From Variovorax paradoxus (GTDB lineage: Bacteria > Pseudomonadota > Gammaproteobacteria > Burkholderiales > Burkholderiaceae_C): a DNA stretch of 47,451 nt. The notes under the pieces are model-generated. The model was given only the letters and a program-made list of their open reading frames with translations, searched no databases and had not been told where the DNA came from. Position 1 is the first letter of the stretch; each line of letters begins with the position of its first letter. A program made the translations under genes and the position numbers. The stretch is from the NCBI RefSeq assembly GCF_018614915.1, contig NZ_JAGGNU010000050.1, positions 1-47,451 on the forward strand. Reading direction: 5' to 3'. Positions 36,543 to 45,162 of this stretch are shown here, piece by piece.

Positions 36543-37243
36543 GGTGATGAATGGCTGGCAGATGCCTTGAGGGCGGCACGCTCTTCGGTGGTCTGCGCCA
36601 CTTTATCGCGAACATAGAGCGGCCAGGCCTCGGCCGGTGCGACCGCCAGACCGGCCGCAAGCAATTCGGGCGCCAGGCGCAGCATCGCGGTGGCGGTGGG
36701 CAGCACCTCATGGCGCGCCGCGCCGGCGGGAAGGCGCTCGCCATAGGCGGCAAATGCATTGCCGGCGAGCACCCAGCCGGGCGGCAGCTCGACATCCTCC
36801 GGCGCCAGCAATTCCGCTTCGCCGGCGCTGGCCTGCGTGGCGCCGAAGCCATAGCGCGCGGCATAGACCTGGTCCATGCGGGCGTCGAGCACGGCAACCA
36901 CGCGCTCGGCACCGAAACGGTACCGGGCCTCCTCGGCCACCGCATGCAATGTGTCGATGGGCAGCAGCCGGACGCCGGCGCCGAAGCCCAGGCCCTGCGC
37001 CACCGAGCAGGCGGTGCGCAGGCCGGTGAAGGAGCCGGGCCCGCGCCCGAAGGCGATCGCATCGAGTTCGGCCAGCGCGAGGCCGGCCTCGGCCAGCAGT
37101 TGCTGGATCAGCGGGATCAGCGTGGTCGAGGCTTGCGCGCCGCCGGCGCCGCTGTGCGCGAGCAGCCTGTCGCCATGGCGCACGGCAACCGACAGCGCCT
37201 CGGTGCTGGTGTCGAAGGCCAGGAGCTTGGGGCCGGTCATCAT
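36539..37243 (-). CDS. tsaB: tRNA threonylcarbamoyladenosine biosynthesis protein TsaB
   Basis: A 234-residue ASKHA-fold protein, partner of TsaD in making t6A on ANN-decoding tRNAs. LLAFDTSTEALSVAVRHGDR at the N-terminus and FGRGPGSFTGLRTACSVAQG are the family signatures. The length matches E. coli TsaB (231 aa). It begins 4 bp after the stop of the EamA gene and overlaps rimI by four bases. Another t6A gene, sua5 (tsaC type), lies about 4 kb away in this window; tsaD and tsaE are elsewhere. Confidence 0.95.
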   Translation of the reverse strand: MMTGPKLLAFDTSTEALSVAVRHGDRLLAHSGAGGAQASTTLIPLIQQLLAEAGLALAELDAIAFGRGPGSFTGLRTACSVAQGLGFGAGVRLLPIDTLHAVAEEARYRFGAERVVAVLDARMDQVYAARYGFGATQASAGEAELLAPEDVELPPGWVLAGNAFAAYGERLPAGAARHEVLPTATAMLRLAPELLAAGLAVAPAEAWPLYVRDKVAQTTEERAALKASASHSSP

Positions 37244-37247
37244 GGGA

Positions 37248-38237
37248 TCACCCCGCGGCCCGGGCCGCGCGCGCGGCAGCCGGCCGGCCGCGCGCGCGCC
37301 GGATGCCGAACAGGATGCCGGCGGTGACGAGCAGCAGCCCCGCGATCAGGTTCCATTGCAGGGGCTCGCCGAGGACGGCGACGGCGGCGAGGGCCGAGAG
37401 GCCCGGCACCAGCGCGGTGATCATGGTCGAGCGCACCGGCCCGAAGTACTGAATCATGCGGGTGAAGGTGATGCCGGAGATGACGACCGAGCCGACGCCC
37501 TGGAACAGCATCTGGAACACGATCTCGCCCGCCGGTGCGCTGTCGAGCCGACTCGCCACCGCACCGAAGCCGGCCAGCAAGGCGTAGACGGGCACGTAGG
37601 TCACGAAGGCGAACACGGTGATGGCGATGGTGGCGCGCACCGCATCGAGCCCGTAGCGCCGCGCCACCACGCTGTAGCAGGCCCAGCAGAAGGCGGCGCT
37701 CATGAAGAGCAGGTCGCCTTTCCAGACCTGGCCGCCCTCGAATGCATGCAGCAGGCTGGCGCCGCCGACCAGCAGGTCGCCGGCGACTATCAGCGCCAGC
37801 CCGAGCGCGCGTGCCGGCGTGATGCGGTCGTGCAGCACGATGGCCGCGAGCACGGCGGTCCACAGCGGCAGGCTGCCGGGCATCAGCACCGAGGCATGGG
37901 CGGCCGGCGCATAGAAGAAGCCGGTGTAGGCGAGCAGGGCATAGGCGAGGCCGCCGAGGGCGCCGGCGATCGCGGTGATGCGCAGCGAGATCGGCGACAG
38001 CCCGAAGAGCGAGCCGGCGGACGGATCGCTCCTGCGCGCCTGCATCACCAGCCACGCGCCCCAGGGCATGAGCACCAGGCCGGCGCCGCAGATGCGGGCG
38101 AAGGCGATGTCGAAAGGGGTCAGCGAGCGCCCGGCCGAGGCCCGCGCGATCACGATGAAGGCGGTCCAGACCAGGACGGTGACGACGGCCGCGCCGATGC
38201 CGATGGTGCGGGCGGAAAAACGGGGTGCGGCGGGCAT
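37248..38237 (-). CDS. EamA/DMT-family transporter
   Basis: A 329-residue inner-membrane protein with about ten hydrophobic helices in two EamA repeats (for example IGIGAAVVTVLVWTAFIVIA, and later VVISGITFTRMIQYFGPVRS). The C-terminus is Arg/Ala-rich. Such drug/metabolite transporters export amino acids, nucleotides or other metabolites; the substrate is unknown. Start 38237 is preceded at -12 to -7 by GATAAT, which would give a leaderless or near-leaderless transcript. It is the likely first gene of the operon that goes on to tsaB, rimI, the UDG-like gene and pyrF. Confidence 0.88.
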   Translation of the reverse strand: MPAAPRFSARTIGIGAAVVTVLVWTAFIVIARASAGRSLTPFDIAFARICGAGLVLMPWGAWLVMQARRSDPSAGSLFGLSPISLRITAIAGALGGLAYALLAYTGFFYAPAAHASVLMPGSLPLWTAVLAAIVLHDRITPARALGLALIVAGDLLVGGASLLHAFEGGQVWKGDLLFMSAAFCWACYSVVARRYGLDAVRATIAITVFAFVTYVPVYALLAGFGAVASRLDSAPAGEIVFQMLFQGVGSVVISGITFTRMIQYFGPVRSTMITALVPGLSALAAVAVLGEPLQWNLIAGLLLVTAGILFGIRRARGRPAAARAARAAG

Positions 38238-38243
38238 CGCCCG

Positions 38244-38249
38244 ATTATC
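38244..38249 (-). promoter_or_regulatory. Candidate -10 element (GATAAT) of the EamA gene, leaderless type
   Basis: GATAAT on the minus strand, six bases before ATG 38237. It mirrors the element before dacB (38314-38319) with identical spacing, as part of an inverted repeat GATAATCGSSCGATG (S = G or C). No good -35 hexamer was found. Confidence 0.4.
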
Positions 38250-38313
38250 GAGGTCGGGGCATGCACCGCGCTCGCGCAGGCCCAAGAACTCGCGCTCGCG
38301 CCGATGCGCCCCG

Positions 38314-38319
38314 GATAAT
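38314..38319 (+). promoter_or_regulatory. Candidate -10 element (GATAAT) of dacB, leaderless type
   Basis: GATAAT six bases before the dacB ATG at 38326, so transcription would begin at or within one or two bases of the start codon. No ribosome-binding sequence lies between. No clear -35 hexamer at 16-18 bases upstream. Confidence 0.4.
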
Positions 38320-38325
38320 CGCCCG

Positions 38326-39744
38326 ATGCTCTTTGCCCGTGCCGTCCGCGTGCTTTCCCTGGTTCTGGCGCTGACGGCGCTGGGTTCCGCCGCCGGCGCC
38401 CAGAGTCTTCCGCCCGAGGTCGATGCCGCGCTGGCCCGCGCCAAGGTGCCGCGCGACGCGGTGACGATGCTGGTGGCCGACGCCGACGGCGTGCGGCCGC
38501 CGCGGCTCGCGTGGCGCACGCAGGTGCCGGTCAATCCGGCCTCGATCATGAAGCTGGTCACCACCTACGCGGCGCTCGACCTGCTCGGCCCGGCTTTCAC
38601 CTGGAGCACGCCGGTGTACGTCGACGGGCCGATCCAGAACGGCGTGCTGGCCGGCAATCTCTACATCAAGGGCCAGGGCGATCCGAAGCTGGTGCTCGAG
38701 CGCCTGTGGCTGCTGCTGCGCCGGGTGCAGGGGCTGGGCATCCACACCATCGATGGCGACATCGTGCTGGACCGCAGCGCCTTCGAAGTTCCCGATGCCG
38801 ATCCGGCCGCCTTCGACGGCGAAGGCCTGCGCCCCTACAACGCCGCGCCCGATGCGCTCCTGATCAACTTCAAGTCGGTGGTCATGACCTTCGTGCCGAA
38901 CCGCGAGAGCCGGACGGCGCAGGTCAACTTCGAGCCCACCCTGGCTGGCGTGGCGACGCAGGCCACGGTGCCGCTCGCGGCCGGCGAATGCGGCGACTGG
39001 CGCGCCGCGCTGGCGCCGGCCTTCACCGATCCGACGCGCGTGAGCTTCGCCGGCAGCTATCCCGCGGCCTGCGGCGAGAAGGTGTGGCCGGTGGCCTATG
39101 CGGACCCGCGCAGCTACGCGGTGCGCGCGGTCGGTGGGCTGTGGGCCGAGATGGGCGCGCGGCTCAAGGGCCAGGTGCGCGAAGGCCAGGTGCCGGCTGG
39201 CCTCAAGCCCGCCTTCGAAGCCGCATCGCCGCCGCTGGCCGAAGTGATCCGCGACATCAACAAGTACAGCAACAACGTGATGGCGCAGCAGTTGTTCCTC
39301 ACGCTCGGCCTGCAGCAGAAGAAGCGCGGCACGCTGGAGGGCGCGCGCGCCACCCTGCGCCAGTGGTGGAACGAACGCATCGGCACCGGCGAGGGCCAGC
39401 CGGTGTTCGACAACGGCTCGGGGCTCTCGCGCGACGAGCGCATCAGCGCGGCCGCGCTCGCGAAGATGCTGCAGGTGGCCTGGCGTTCGCCGGTGATGCC
39501 CGAGCTGGTGTCCTCGCTGCCCGCCTCGGGCGTCGACGGCACGCTGCGCAAGCGCGCGCTGCGATCGGGCGGCGCGGCGCACCTCAAGACCGGCACGCTG
39601 CGCGATGCCGCCGGCGTCGCCGGCTACGTGCACGGCGCGAGCGGCCGGCGCTGGGTGGTGGTCGCGATCGCGAACAACGGCGCGGCAGGCGCGGCGCGCC
39701 CCGCCTTCGATGCCTTGGTCGACTGGGCGGCGCAGGACGACTGA
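38326..39744 (+). CDS. dacB: D-alanyl-D-alanine carboxypeptidase/endopeptidase, PBP4 type
   Basis: A 472-residue periplasmic peptidoglycan hydrolase of the S13 family. A signal peptide (VLSLVLALTALGSAAGAQ) is followed by the three active-site motifs: SxxK in NPASIMKLVTTYAAL (near residue 80), SxN in NKYSNNVMAQQLFL (near 310), and KTG in AAHLKTGTLRDAAGVAG (near 423). It cuts D-Ala-D-Ala ends and cross-links of peptidoglycan. The length matches E. coli DacB (477 aa). Start 38326 is chosen because it directly precedes the signal peptide; no Shine-Dalgarno is seen and the upstream GATAAT suggests leaderless translation. Confidence 0.93.
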   Translation: MLFARAVRVLSLVLALTALGSAAGAQSLPPEVDAALARAKVPRDAVTMLVADADGVRPPRLAWRTQVPVNPASIMKLVTTYAALDLLGPAFTWSTPVYVDGPIQNGVLAGNLYIKGQGDPKLVLERLWLLLRRVQGLGIHTIDGDIVLDRSAFEVPDADPAAFDGEGLRPYNAAPDALLINFKSVVMTFVPNRESRTAQVNFEPTLAGVATQATVPLAAGECGDWRAALAPAFTDPTRVSFAGSYPAACGEKVWPVAYADPRSYAVRAVGGLWAEMGARLKGQVREGQVPAGLKPAFEAASPPLAEVIRDINKYSNNVMAQQLFLTLGLQQKKRGTLEGARATLRQWWNERIGTGEGQPVFDNGSGLSRDERISAAALAKMLQVAWRSPVMPELVSSLPASGVDGTLRKRALRSGGAAHLKTGTLRDAAGVAGYVHGASGRRWVVVAIANNGAAGAARPAFDALVDWAAQDD

Positions 39745-39872
39745 ACCGAGCGTCGCCGAGGCGACTTGCGGGCCGCGGCTGCTCGGGGTTTCCCTTGTCT
39801 TGCTTTGCGGACTGCAAGCCTAGGATCGGTGCGCCTCGCTCTTCGACAAGACACGAACAACGGAGACATCCC

Positions 39873-41210
39873 ATGAAGCGCCTGCATCTTCTGAGCGCCA
39901 TCGCCCTGGCCAGCCTGTTGACCGCTTGCGGCGGCGGTGGCGACGGCCCCGGCTTCAGCTTCGGGGCTGGCGGCGGCCCCGGGACCGGCACGCTCCAGGA
40001 ACCGGCCGCGAAGCTGGCGACGCTGTCGGCCGCGCAGATCGATGCCGGCACCGCGCAGAACGGCCTGCAGCCGATCAGCGGCAAGGCCAAGTGCGACGTG
40101 AACGTGGTGGCGCTCAACTACAGCGCGGTGGGTCCGAAAGGCGAGGCCACCAATGCATCCGGCGTGCTGCTGATGCCGGCCGGCAATTGCGCCAACGACG
40201 TTCCGTTGGTGGCCTATGCCAAGGGCACCGACGTGCAGAAGCCGCGCACGCTGGCCAATCCGCAGGATCCGGAGACCTTCCTGCTGACCGCGATGTACGC
40301 GGCCCAGGGCTATGCCGTGGTCGCCACCGACTACCTGGGTTATGCCAAGTCGAGCTTTCCGTACCACCCCTATCTGCACGCCGATTCGGAGGCCCGCTCG
40401 GTGCTGGACTCGATCCGAGCCGCGCGCACGGCGCTGGTCGCCACCGGCGGCTCCTTCTCGGGCAAGGTGATGTTCGCCGGCTACTCGCAGGGCGGGCACT
40501 CGTCGATGGCAGCGCACCGGGCCGCCGAGCGCGACAGCCCACTCGAATTCAACGTGGTGGCCGGCGCACACCTGGCCGGGCCCTACAACCTCTCGGGTTC
40601 TTTCAAGCTCACGCAGGCGATCGCGGGCTACCAATTCTTCGTTCCGTTCACGGTGACCTCCTGGCAGAAGGTGTACGGCGACGTCTACACCGACGTGAAC
40701 ACGGTCTTCAAGCAGCCCTACGCGGCAACCATCGAGAACCTGCTGCCGAGCCCGACGCTGAACTTCACCACGCTGGTGACCAGCGGCGCCCTGCCCGGCG
40801 CCAATGGCGAAACCCCGGCGCAGGCGCGCGACGCGCTGTTCCACAGCGCCTTCCTCACCGACGTGCAAACCAACCCGAACAACGCCTTCTTCCTCGATGC
40901 GAAGAAGAACGACCTGCTCGGCTGGACCCCGCGCGCGAAGACGCTGCTGTGCGGCGGCGCCGGCGACCCGACGGTGCCGACGGCCGTGCACATGGTGCCG
41001 ATGAAGGCGGACTTCGATGCGCGCGGCGTGACCACGGTCACGACGGTGGATGTGGATGCACAGATCCAGGCCACCTATGGCCCGGGCGGCAAGGCGCCGA
41101 CCGATCCGACGACGCCGGCCTACGCGACCTACTTCGCCGCCTACCACGGCAGCTACGAGCCGCCGTTCTGCCACGCGCGCGCACGGGCGCTCTTCGATAC
41201 AGTCAAGTAG
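39873..41210 (+). CDS. Alpha/beta-hydrolase lipoprotein (secretory lipase-like)
   Basis: A 445-residue predicted lipoprotein. The signal peptide ends with lipobox LLTAC followed by a Gly-rich spacer. The alpha/beta-hydrolase domain has VPLVAYAKGTDVQKPR, YAVVATDYLGYAKSSFPYHP, and the nucleophile elbow MFAGYSQGGHSSMAAHRAAE (GxSxG, near residue 210). A later Asp (LLCGGAGDPTVPTAV) and His (YHGSYEPPFCHAR) can complete the triad. The overall layout is that of secretory lipases and related esterases. Start 39873 has a CGGAGA site. It is probably monocistronic, with 128 bp after dacB. Substrate unknown. Confidence 0.88.
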   Translation: MKRLHLLSAIALASLLTACGGGGDGPGFSFGAGGGPGTGTLQEPAAKLATLSAAQIDAGTAQNGLQPISGKAKCDVNVVALNYSAVGPKGEATNASGVLLMPAGNCANDVPLVAYAKGTDVQKPRTLANPQDPETFLLTAMYAAQGYAVVATDYLGYAKSSFPYHPYLHADSEARSVLDSIRAARTALVATGGSFSGKVMFAGYSQGGHSSMAAHRAAERDSPLEFNVVAGAHLAGPYNLSGSFKLTQAIAGYQFFVPFTVTSWQKVYGDVYTDVNTVFKQPYAATIENLLPSPTLNFTTLVTSGALPGANGETPAQARDALFHSAFLTDVQTNPNNAFFLDAKKNDLLGWTPRAKTLLCGGAGDPTVPTAVHMVPMKADFDARGVTTVTTVDVDAQIQATYGPGGKAPTDPTTPAYATYFAAYHGSYEPPFCHARARALFDTVK

Positions 41211-41247
41211 CGCACGCAGGTCAAACCGGCGGCGCGCAGCGCGCCCG

Positions 41248-41345
41248 TTCGTGGGCCGCCGCGGAACCGGCTTCGCCGGGCCGCTGGCGGCGCCCCCGGT
41301 GAGGGGGTGGGCGGCTACACGAAGTGAGCCAACCTGGGGGAGAGC
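41248..41345 (-). repeat. Dispersed 3'-end repeat, copy E
   Basis: A ~98-bp copy directly after the sua5 stop codon (TAA at 41348-41350), with GGCTCACTTCGTGTAGCC at the gene side as in the other copies. The distal half is diverged (CGCCAGCGGCCCGGCGAAGC in place of CACCAGCGGCCCGGCAAAGC), but the second hairpin keeps base pairing. Confidence 0.85.
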
Positions 41346-41347
41346 TC

Positions 41348-42352
41348 TTACGCAGCGGCGGCGCGCTGCAAGCGGTCGCGCACGCCTTCCCATTCGGGGC
41401 CGGCCGGCGGCATCTCCACCCAGATCAGCTTGACGCCCTCGGCGTCGAAGGCGCGCAGCACCGCGAAGAGCTGCTGCGCCGCGGCGGCGGCATCGTCGGG
41501 CATACGGCGCTGCAGGATGTGCTGCGAGCGGCTCTTGACCGGCCTGCGCGACCAGACCGCGATGTGGGCGGCGTTGGCGCCGAGCACGTCGAGGCCGGCC
41601 TGCATGGCCTTGGCATCCATCAGGCGCAGCTTGGCGCTCGGCGCGTAGTGCGCCTCGAGCGTGCCCGAGGCGCGCGGGTCGGGCGCGGCCAATTCGTGCC
41701 TGTCGCGCAAGGCCTCGCCGCAAGCCGCTTCGATCTGCGTGCGCGTGATCGCGCCCGGGCGCAGCAGCACCGGCGCACCGCGGCTGCAGTCGACGATGGT
41801 CGATTCGATGCCCACCTCGCAGGGGCCGCCATCGATCACCAGCAGCGCGTCGCCGAACTCCTGCTGCACATGCTGCGCGGTGGTCGGGCTCACGCGGCCG
41901 AAGCGGTTGGCGCTCGGGCCGGCCACGCCGGGCACGCCCTGCTCGGCGCAGACGGCCAGCAGCGCCTGCGCCACCGGGTGCGCGGGGCAGCGCAGGCCGA
42001 TGGTGTCTTCTCCGCCGGCCGCCGCTGCCGCCACGCCGGGCTGGCGTGTGACGATCAGGGTCAACGGGCCCGGCCAGAAGGCGAGCACGAGCTTCTGGGC
42101 AAATGGCGGCAAGGGCTGCGCAAAGCGCGACAGCGCTTCGGTGCCTTTCACGCCGGCCGCCACGTGGACGATCAGCGGATGGTTGCTGGGCCGGCCCTTG
42201 GCCGCGAAGATGCCGGCCACGGCGGCGTCGCTGGTCGCATCGGCGCCCAGGCCGTAGACCGTCTCGGTCGGGAAGGCCACCAGGCCGCCGGCGCGCAGCA
42301 CGCGCGCGGCCTCGGCGATCGCATCGGGCGATTGGCCGTCGCGAATGCTCAT
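41348..42352 (-). CDS. L-threonylcarbamoyladenylate synthase, Sua5 type
   Basis: A 334-residue enzyme making threonylcarbamoyl-AMP from threonine, bicarbonate and ATP for t6A tRNA modification. The YrdC domain (about 1-200) has GGLVAFPTETVYGLGADATS, AAKGRPSNHPLIVHV and VAGPSANRFGRVSPTTAQHV. The extra C-terminal Sua5 domain (about 215-334), beginning SGTLEAHYAPSAKL, marks it as the long Sua5 form rather than TsaC. It starts 7 bp after the purK stop and is probably co-transcribed with purE and purK. Repeat copy E follows the stop. Confidence 0.94.
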   Translation of the reverse strand: MSIRDGQSPDAIAEAARVLRAGGLVAFPTETVYGLGADATSDAAVAGIFAAKGRPSNHPLIVHVAAGVKGTEALSRFAQPLPPFAQKLVLAFWPGPLTLIVTRQPGVAAAAAGGEDTIGLRCPAHPVAQALLAVCAEQGVPGVAGPSANRFGRVSPTTAQHVQQEFGDALLVIDGGPCEVGIESTIVDCSRGAPVLLRPGAITRTQIEAACGEALRDRHELAAPDPRASGTLEAHYAPSAKLRLMDAKAMQAGLDVLGANAAHIAVWSRRPVKSRSQHILQRRMPDDAAAAAQQLFAVLRAFDAEGVKLIWVEMPPAGPEWEGVRDRLQRAAAA

Positions 42353-42359
42353 CGCGCGC

Positions 42360-43550
42360 TCATTCGGACAGCGGGATCGGCAGCCCGAGCAGCGCGGCGG
42401 CGAAGTCGGCGGTGCTGCGAACGGTGTCGATGTTCTCGCCCGTGATCGTGAGGTGGCCCATCTTGCGGCCGCGGCGCGCCTCGGTCTTGCCGTAGAGATG
42501 GAGGTGCGTGCCCGGCAGCGCGAGCACGTCGGCCCAGCGCGGCTCGACCGCGGTGTCGGAGGGCTTGTGCCCGCTCGAAGCATCGGCGTCGGCGAACCAT
42601 AGGTCGCCCAGCAGGTTCAGCATGATCGCGGCGCTGTGCTGGCGCGGCGGGTTCAGCGGCAGGCCGGCCAGCGTGCGCACCTGCAGTTCGAACTGCGAGA
42701 TGTCGCAGGCCTCCATAGTCCAGTGGCCGCTGTTGTGCGGGCGCGGCGCCATCTCGTTGACCACCAGCGAGCCGTCGGCCAGGACGAAGAACTCGACGCA
42801 CAGCACGCCGACGTAGCCTAGGCCCTCCGCGATCGCAACGGCCGATTCGACGGCCCGGCGCGCCTGCGCTTCGGCCATGTTGTTCGCATGCGCCTCGGTC
42901 ACCGCGAGGATGCCGTTGCGGTGCAGGTTGCGCTGCGGCGGGAAATGGACGACCTCGCCGTCCGCGCCGCGCGCCACGATCACCGAGCATTCGAAGTCCA
43001 GCGGCAGCAGTTTCTCGAGCACGCAAGGCACGCCGCCCATCGCATTCCAGGCGGCTGCGAGTTCCTCGCGCGTGTCCACGCGCCGCTGCCCCTTGCCGTC
43101 GTAGCCGAGCCGCGCGGTCTTGAGGATGCCGGGCAGCAGGTTCGGCGGCACGGCCATGTGGTCGGAGGATTCGATGATCGCGTAGGGCGCGCAGTCCACG
43201 CCGCAGCCGACGAAATGGCTCTTCTCGCGGATGCGGTCCTGCGCGATCGCCACCGAAGTCGCCGCCGGCGAGACCGGCCGGGCGACCGCGAGATGTTCCA
43301 GCGACGGCGCCGGCACGTTCTCGAACTCGGTCGTGATGGCGTCGGCCAGGCCCGCCAGCCGGGCGAGGCCGTCGACATCGGTGTAGTCGGTATGGATGTG
43401 GTGGTGGCTCACGCGCCCCGCGGGGCTGTCGGCATCGGGGTCGAGCACCGCGGTGAGATAGCCCATGCGCTGCGCCGTGTGCACGAACATGCGCCCGAGC
43501 TGCCCGCCGCCGAGCACGCCGAGCGTGGCGCCTGGCAGGATCGCGCTCAC
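42360..43550 (-). CDS. purK: N5-carboxyaminoimidazole ribonucleotide synthase
   Basis: A 396-residue ATP-grasp enzyme turning AIR, ATP and bicarbonate into N5-CAIR in purine synthesis. The N-terminal GATLGVLGGGQLGRMFVHTA is diagnostic. The ATP-grasp core has KTARLGYDGKGQRRV, PLDFECSVIVARGADGEVV, and VNEMAPRPHNSGHWTMEACD, where metal and substrate bind. The start overlaps the purE stop by four bases (ATGA at 43547-43550). The gene order purE-purK-sua5 suggests one operon. Confidence 0.96.
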   Translation of the reverse strand: MSAILPGATLGVLGGGQLGRMFVHTAQRMGYLTAVLDPDADSPAGRVSHHHIHTDYTDVDGLARLAGLADAITTEFENVPAPSLEHLAVARPVSPAATSVAIAQDRIREKSHFVGCGVDCAPYAIIESSDHMAVPPNLLPGILKTARLGYDGKGQRRVDTREELAAAWNAMGGVPCVLEKLLPLDFECSVIVARGADGEVVHFPPQRNLHRNGILAVTEAHANNMAEAQARRAVESAVAIAEGLGYVGVLCVEFFVLADGSLVVNEMAPRPHNSGHWTMEACDISQFELQVRTLAGLPLNPPRQHSAAIMLNLLGDLWFADADASSGHKPSDTAVEPRWADVLALPGTHLHLYGKTEARRGRKMGHLTITGENIDTVRSTADFAAALLGLPIPLSE

Positions 43551-44098
43551 AGCGCGCCTCCGCCCTGGGGCGAGAACGGCGATACCGCCGGCGCCGGTGC
43601 GTCGCCCCCCGGCGGCAGGACCATCGATCGGGCCGCCTCGGTCTGCTGGGCACGGAAGGCGTCCAGCCGGCCACGCAGCGCCGGGTCGGCCACGGCCAGC
43701 ATCGCGACCGCGAACAGCGCCGCATTGGCCGCCCCGGCGTTGCCGATGGCGAAGGTTGCGACCGGCACGCCCTTGGGCATCTGGACGATGCTGTAGAGCG
43801 AATCCACGCCCTGCAGGTGCCGGCTGGCGACCGGCACGCCGAGCACCGGCACGATGGTCTTGGCGGCCAGCATGCCCGGCAGGTGGGCCGCCCCGCCCGC
43901 GCCGGCGATGATGGCCACCAGGCCGCGCGGCCCCGCGCTTTCGGCGTAGGCGAACAATTCGTCGGGCATGCGGTGGGCCGAGACCACCCGCGCCTCATGG
44001 GCGATGCCGAATTGCTGGAGAATCTCGACCGCGTTGCGCATCGTCTCCCAGTCGGAGTTCGAGCCCATGACCACGCCGACCTGAATTGCTTGCTTCAT
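43547..44098 (-). CDS. purE: N5-carboxyaminoimidazole ribonucleotide mutase
   Basis: A 183-residue class I PurE, converting N5-CAIR to CAIR. QVGVVMGSNSDWETMRNAVE at the N-terminus and VVSAHRMPDELFAYAESA (the catalytic SAHR motif) are diagnostic, with IIAGAGGAAHLPGMLAAKT next. A Pro/Gly-rich tail of ~20 residues extends beyond the usual ~163-residue length. The start codon is 36 bp from the divergent CnoX-like start, so the two genes share a very compact control region. Confidence 0.95.
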   Translation of the reverse strand: MKQAIQVGVVMGSNSDWETMRNAVEILQQFGIAHEARVVSAHRMPDELFAYAESAGPRGLVAIIAGAGGAAHLPGMLAAKTIVPVLGVPVASRHLQGVDSLYSIVQMPKGVPVATFAIGNAGAANAALFAVAMLAVADPALRGRLDAFRAQQTEAARSMVLPPGGDAPAPAVSPFSPQGGGAL

Positions 44099-44134
44099 GG
44101 TTTCAATTTTACGTTTCACCCCCAGGTTCCCGCG

Positions 44135-45055
44135 ATGATTGACATCACCCTCGAAAATTTCCAGACCGAGCTGATCGACGGCTCGATGACCACGCCGGTG
44201 CTGCTCGACATCTGGGCCGAGTGGTGCGGCCCCTGCAAGCAGCTCGGCCCGGTGCTCGAAAAGCTCGAAGCCGAGTACGGCGGGCGCTTCACGCTGGCCA
44301 AGCTCGACGCCGACAAGGCACCGCAGATTTCGCAGCAGCTGAGCCAGATGTTCGGCGTGCGCAGCATCCCCTTCTGCGTGATGTTCAAGGACGGCCAGCC
44401 GGTCGACGGCTTCGTCGGCGCGATTCCCGCCGACCAGATCCGCAGCTTCCTCGACAAGCACGTGCCGGGTGCCGACGAAGCCGCCGCCACCGAGCAGGAG
44501 GAGGCCGCCCAGGAGGCGCTGGCCGAGGGCGACCCCGAAGGTGCGCTCGAACGCCTGCAGCATGCCGTCGCGGCCGACCCGGCCAACGACGACGCGCGCT
44601 TCGACTACATCAAGCTGCTGCTGCAGCAGGGCCGCATCGACGATGCCAAGGTCGCGTTCGCGCCGGTGATCGCCAAGACCTCGCTGGTGCGCCGCTTCGA
44701 CACCCTGCAACGCTGGATGGACGCGATCGACTTCGCAGCCCCGGCCACCGGGCCGGCACCGACGATCGCCGACGCCGAAGCCCGCATCGCCGCCAACAAG
44801 CGCGACTTCGAGGCCCGCTTCGACCGCGCACGCCTGCTGATGAGCGCCCAGCGCTGGACCGACGCCATGGACGAGCTGCTCGACATCCTGATGCGGGACA
44901 AGGGCTGGAACGACGAGCTGGCCCGCAAGACCTACATCGCGATCCTCGACATCATCGAGCCGCCGAAGCCCAAGGTGGCGGACGGCCAGATCCCGCCGGA
45001 CGACCCGACCGTGGCGAGCTACCGGCGGCGCCTGAGCAGCGTGGTGCTGAGCTGA
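44135..45055 (+). CDS. Thioredoxin-TPR co-chaperone, CnoX/YbbN family
   Basis: A 306-residue cytoplasmic protein. The N-terminal thioredoxin domain (about 1-110) has the redox motif AEWCGPCKQLGP and the cis-Pro in GVRSIPFCVMFKDGQ. The C-terminal region (about 125-270) is TPR-like (EALAEGDPEGALERLQHAVA, ANDDARFDYIKLLLQQG). CnoX holds chlorine-damaged proteins and hands them to GroEL or DnaK; E. coli CnoX lacks the CGPC pair that is present here, so this version may also act as a reductase. The last codons and stop lie in a CTGAG tandem repeat. Confidence 0.9.
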   Translation: MIDITLENFQTELIDGSMTTPVLLDIWAEWCGPCKQLGPVLEKLEAEYGGRFTLAKLDADKAPQISQQLSQMFGVRSIPFCVMFKDGQPVDGFVGAIPADQIRSFLDKHVPGADEAAATEQEEAAQEALAEGDPEGALERLQHAVAADPANDDARFDYIKLLLQQGRIDDAKVAFAPVIAKTSLVRRFDTLQRWMDAIDFAAPATGPAPTIADAEARIAANKRDFEARFDRARLLMSAQRWTDAMDELLDILMRDKGWNDELARKTYIAILDIIEPPKPKVADGQIPPDDPTVASYRRRLSSVVLS

Positions 45056-45066
45056 GCTGAGCTGAG
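45047..45066 (+). repeat. Pentanucleotide repeat (CTGAG)4 at the cnoX-like 3' end
   Basis: Four perfect CTGAG copies plus a partial one span the final Leu-Ser codons and the TGA stop. A one-unit slip (5 bp) would change the reading frame at the very end of the gene and could lengthen the protein. Confidence 0.85.
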
Positions 45067-45093
45067 CTCGGGCGCGCGGCGGCGGCGGTGGCG

Positions 45094-45122
45094 TTGGCGC
45101 CCTGAGCGCCCTCGCATACGAT
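45094..45122 (+). promoter_or_regulatory. Candidate sigma-70 promoter of the META-domain gene
   Basis: TTGGCG (45094-45099) and TACGAT (45117-45122) are spaced by exactly 17 bases, four of six matches to consensus in each. The start would be near 45129, giving a ~34-base leader with an AAGGAAAG ribosome site before ATG 45163. Confidence 0.45.
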
Positions 45123-45162
45123 TGGCGCGTATTTCATTTTGTTGCCAAAGGAAAGACCGGCC

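Noticed and set aside
39752..39765. Perfect GTCGCC/GGCGAC hairpin after dacB as a terminator
   Set aside because: The loop is only two bases unless the stem opens, and no T tract follows; too weak to call.
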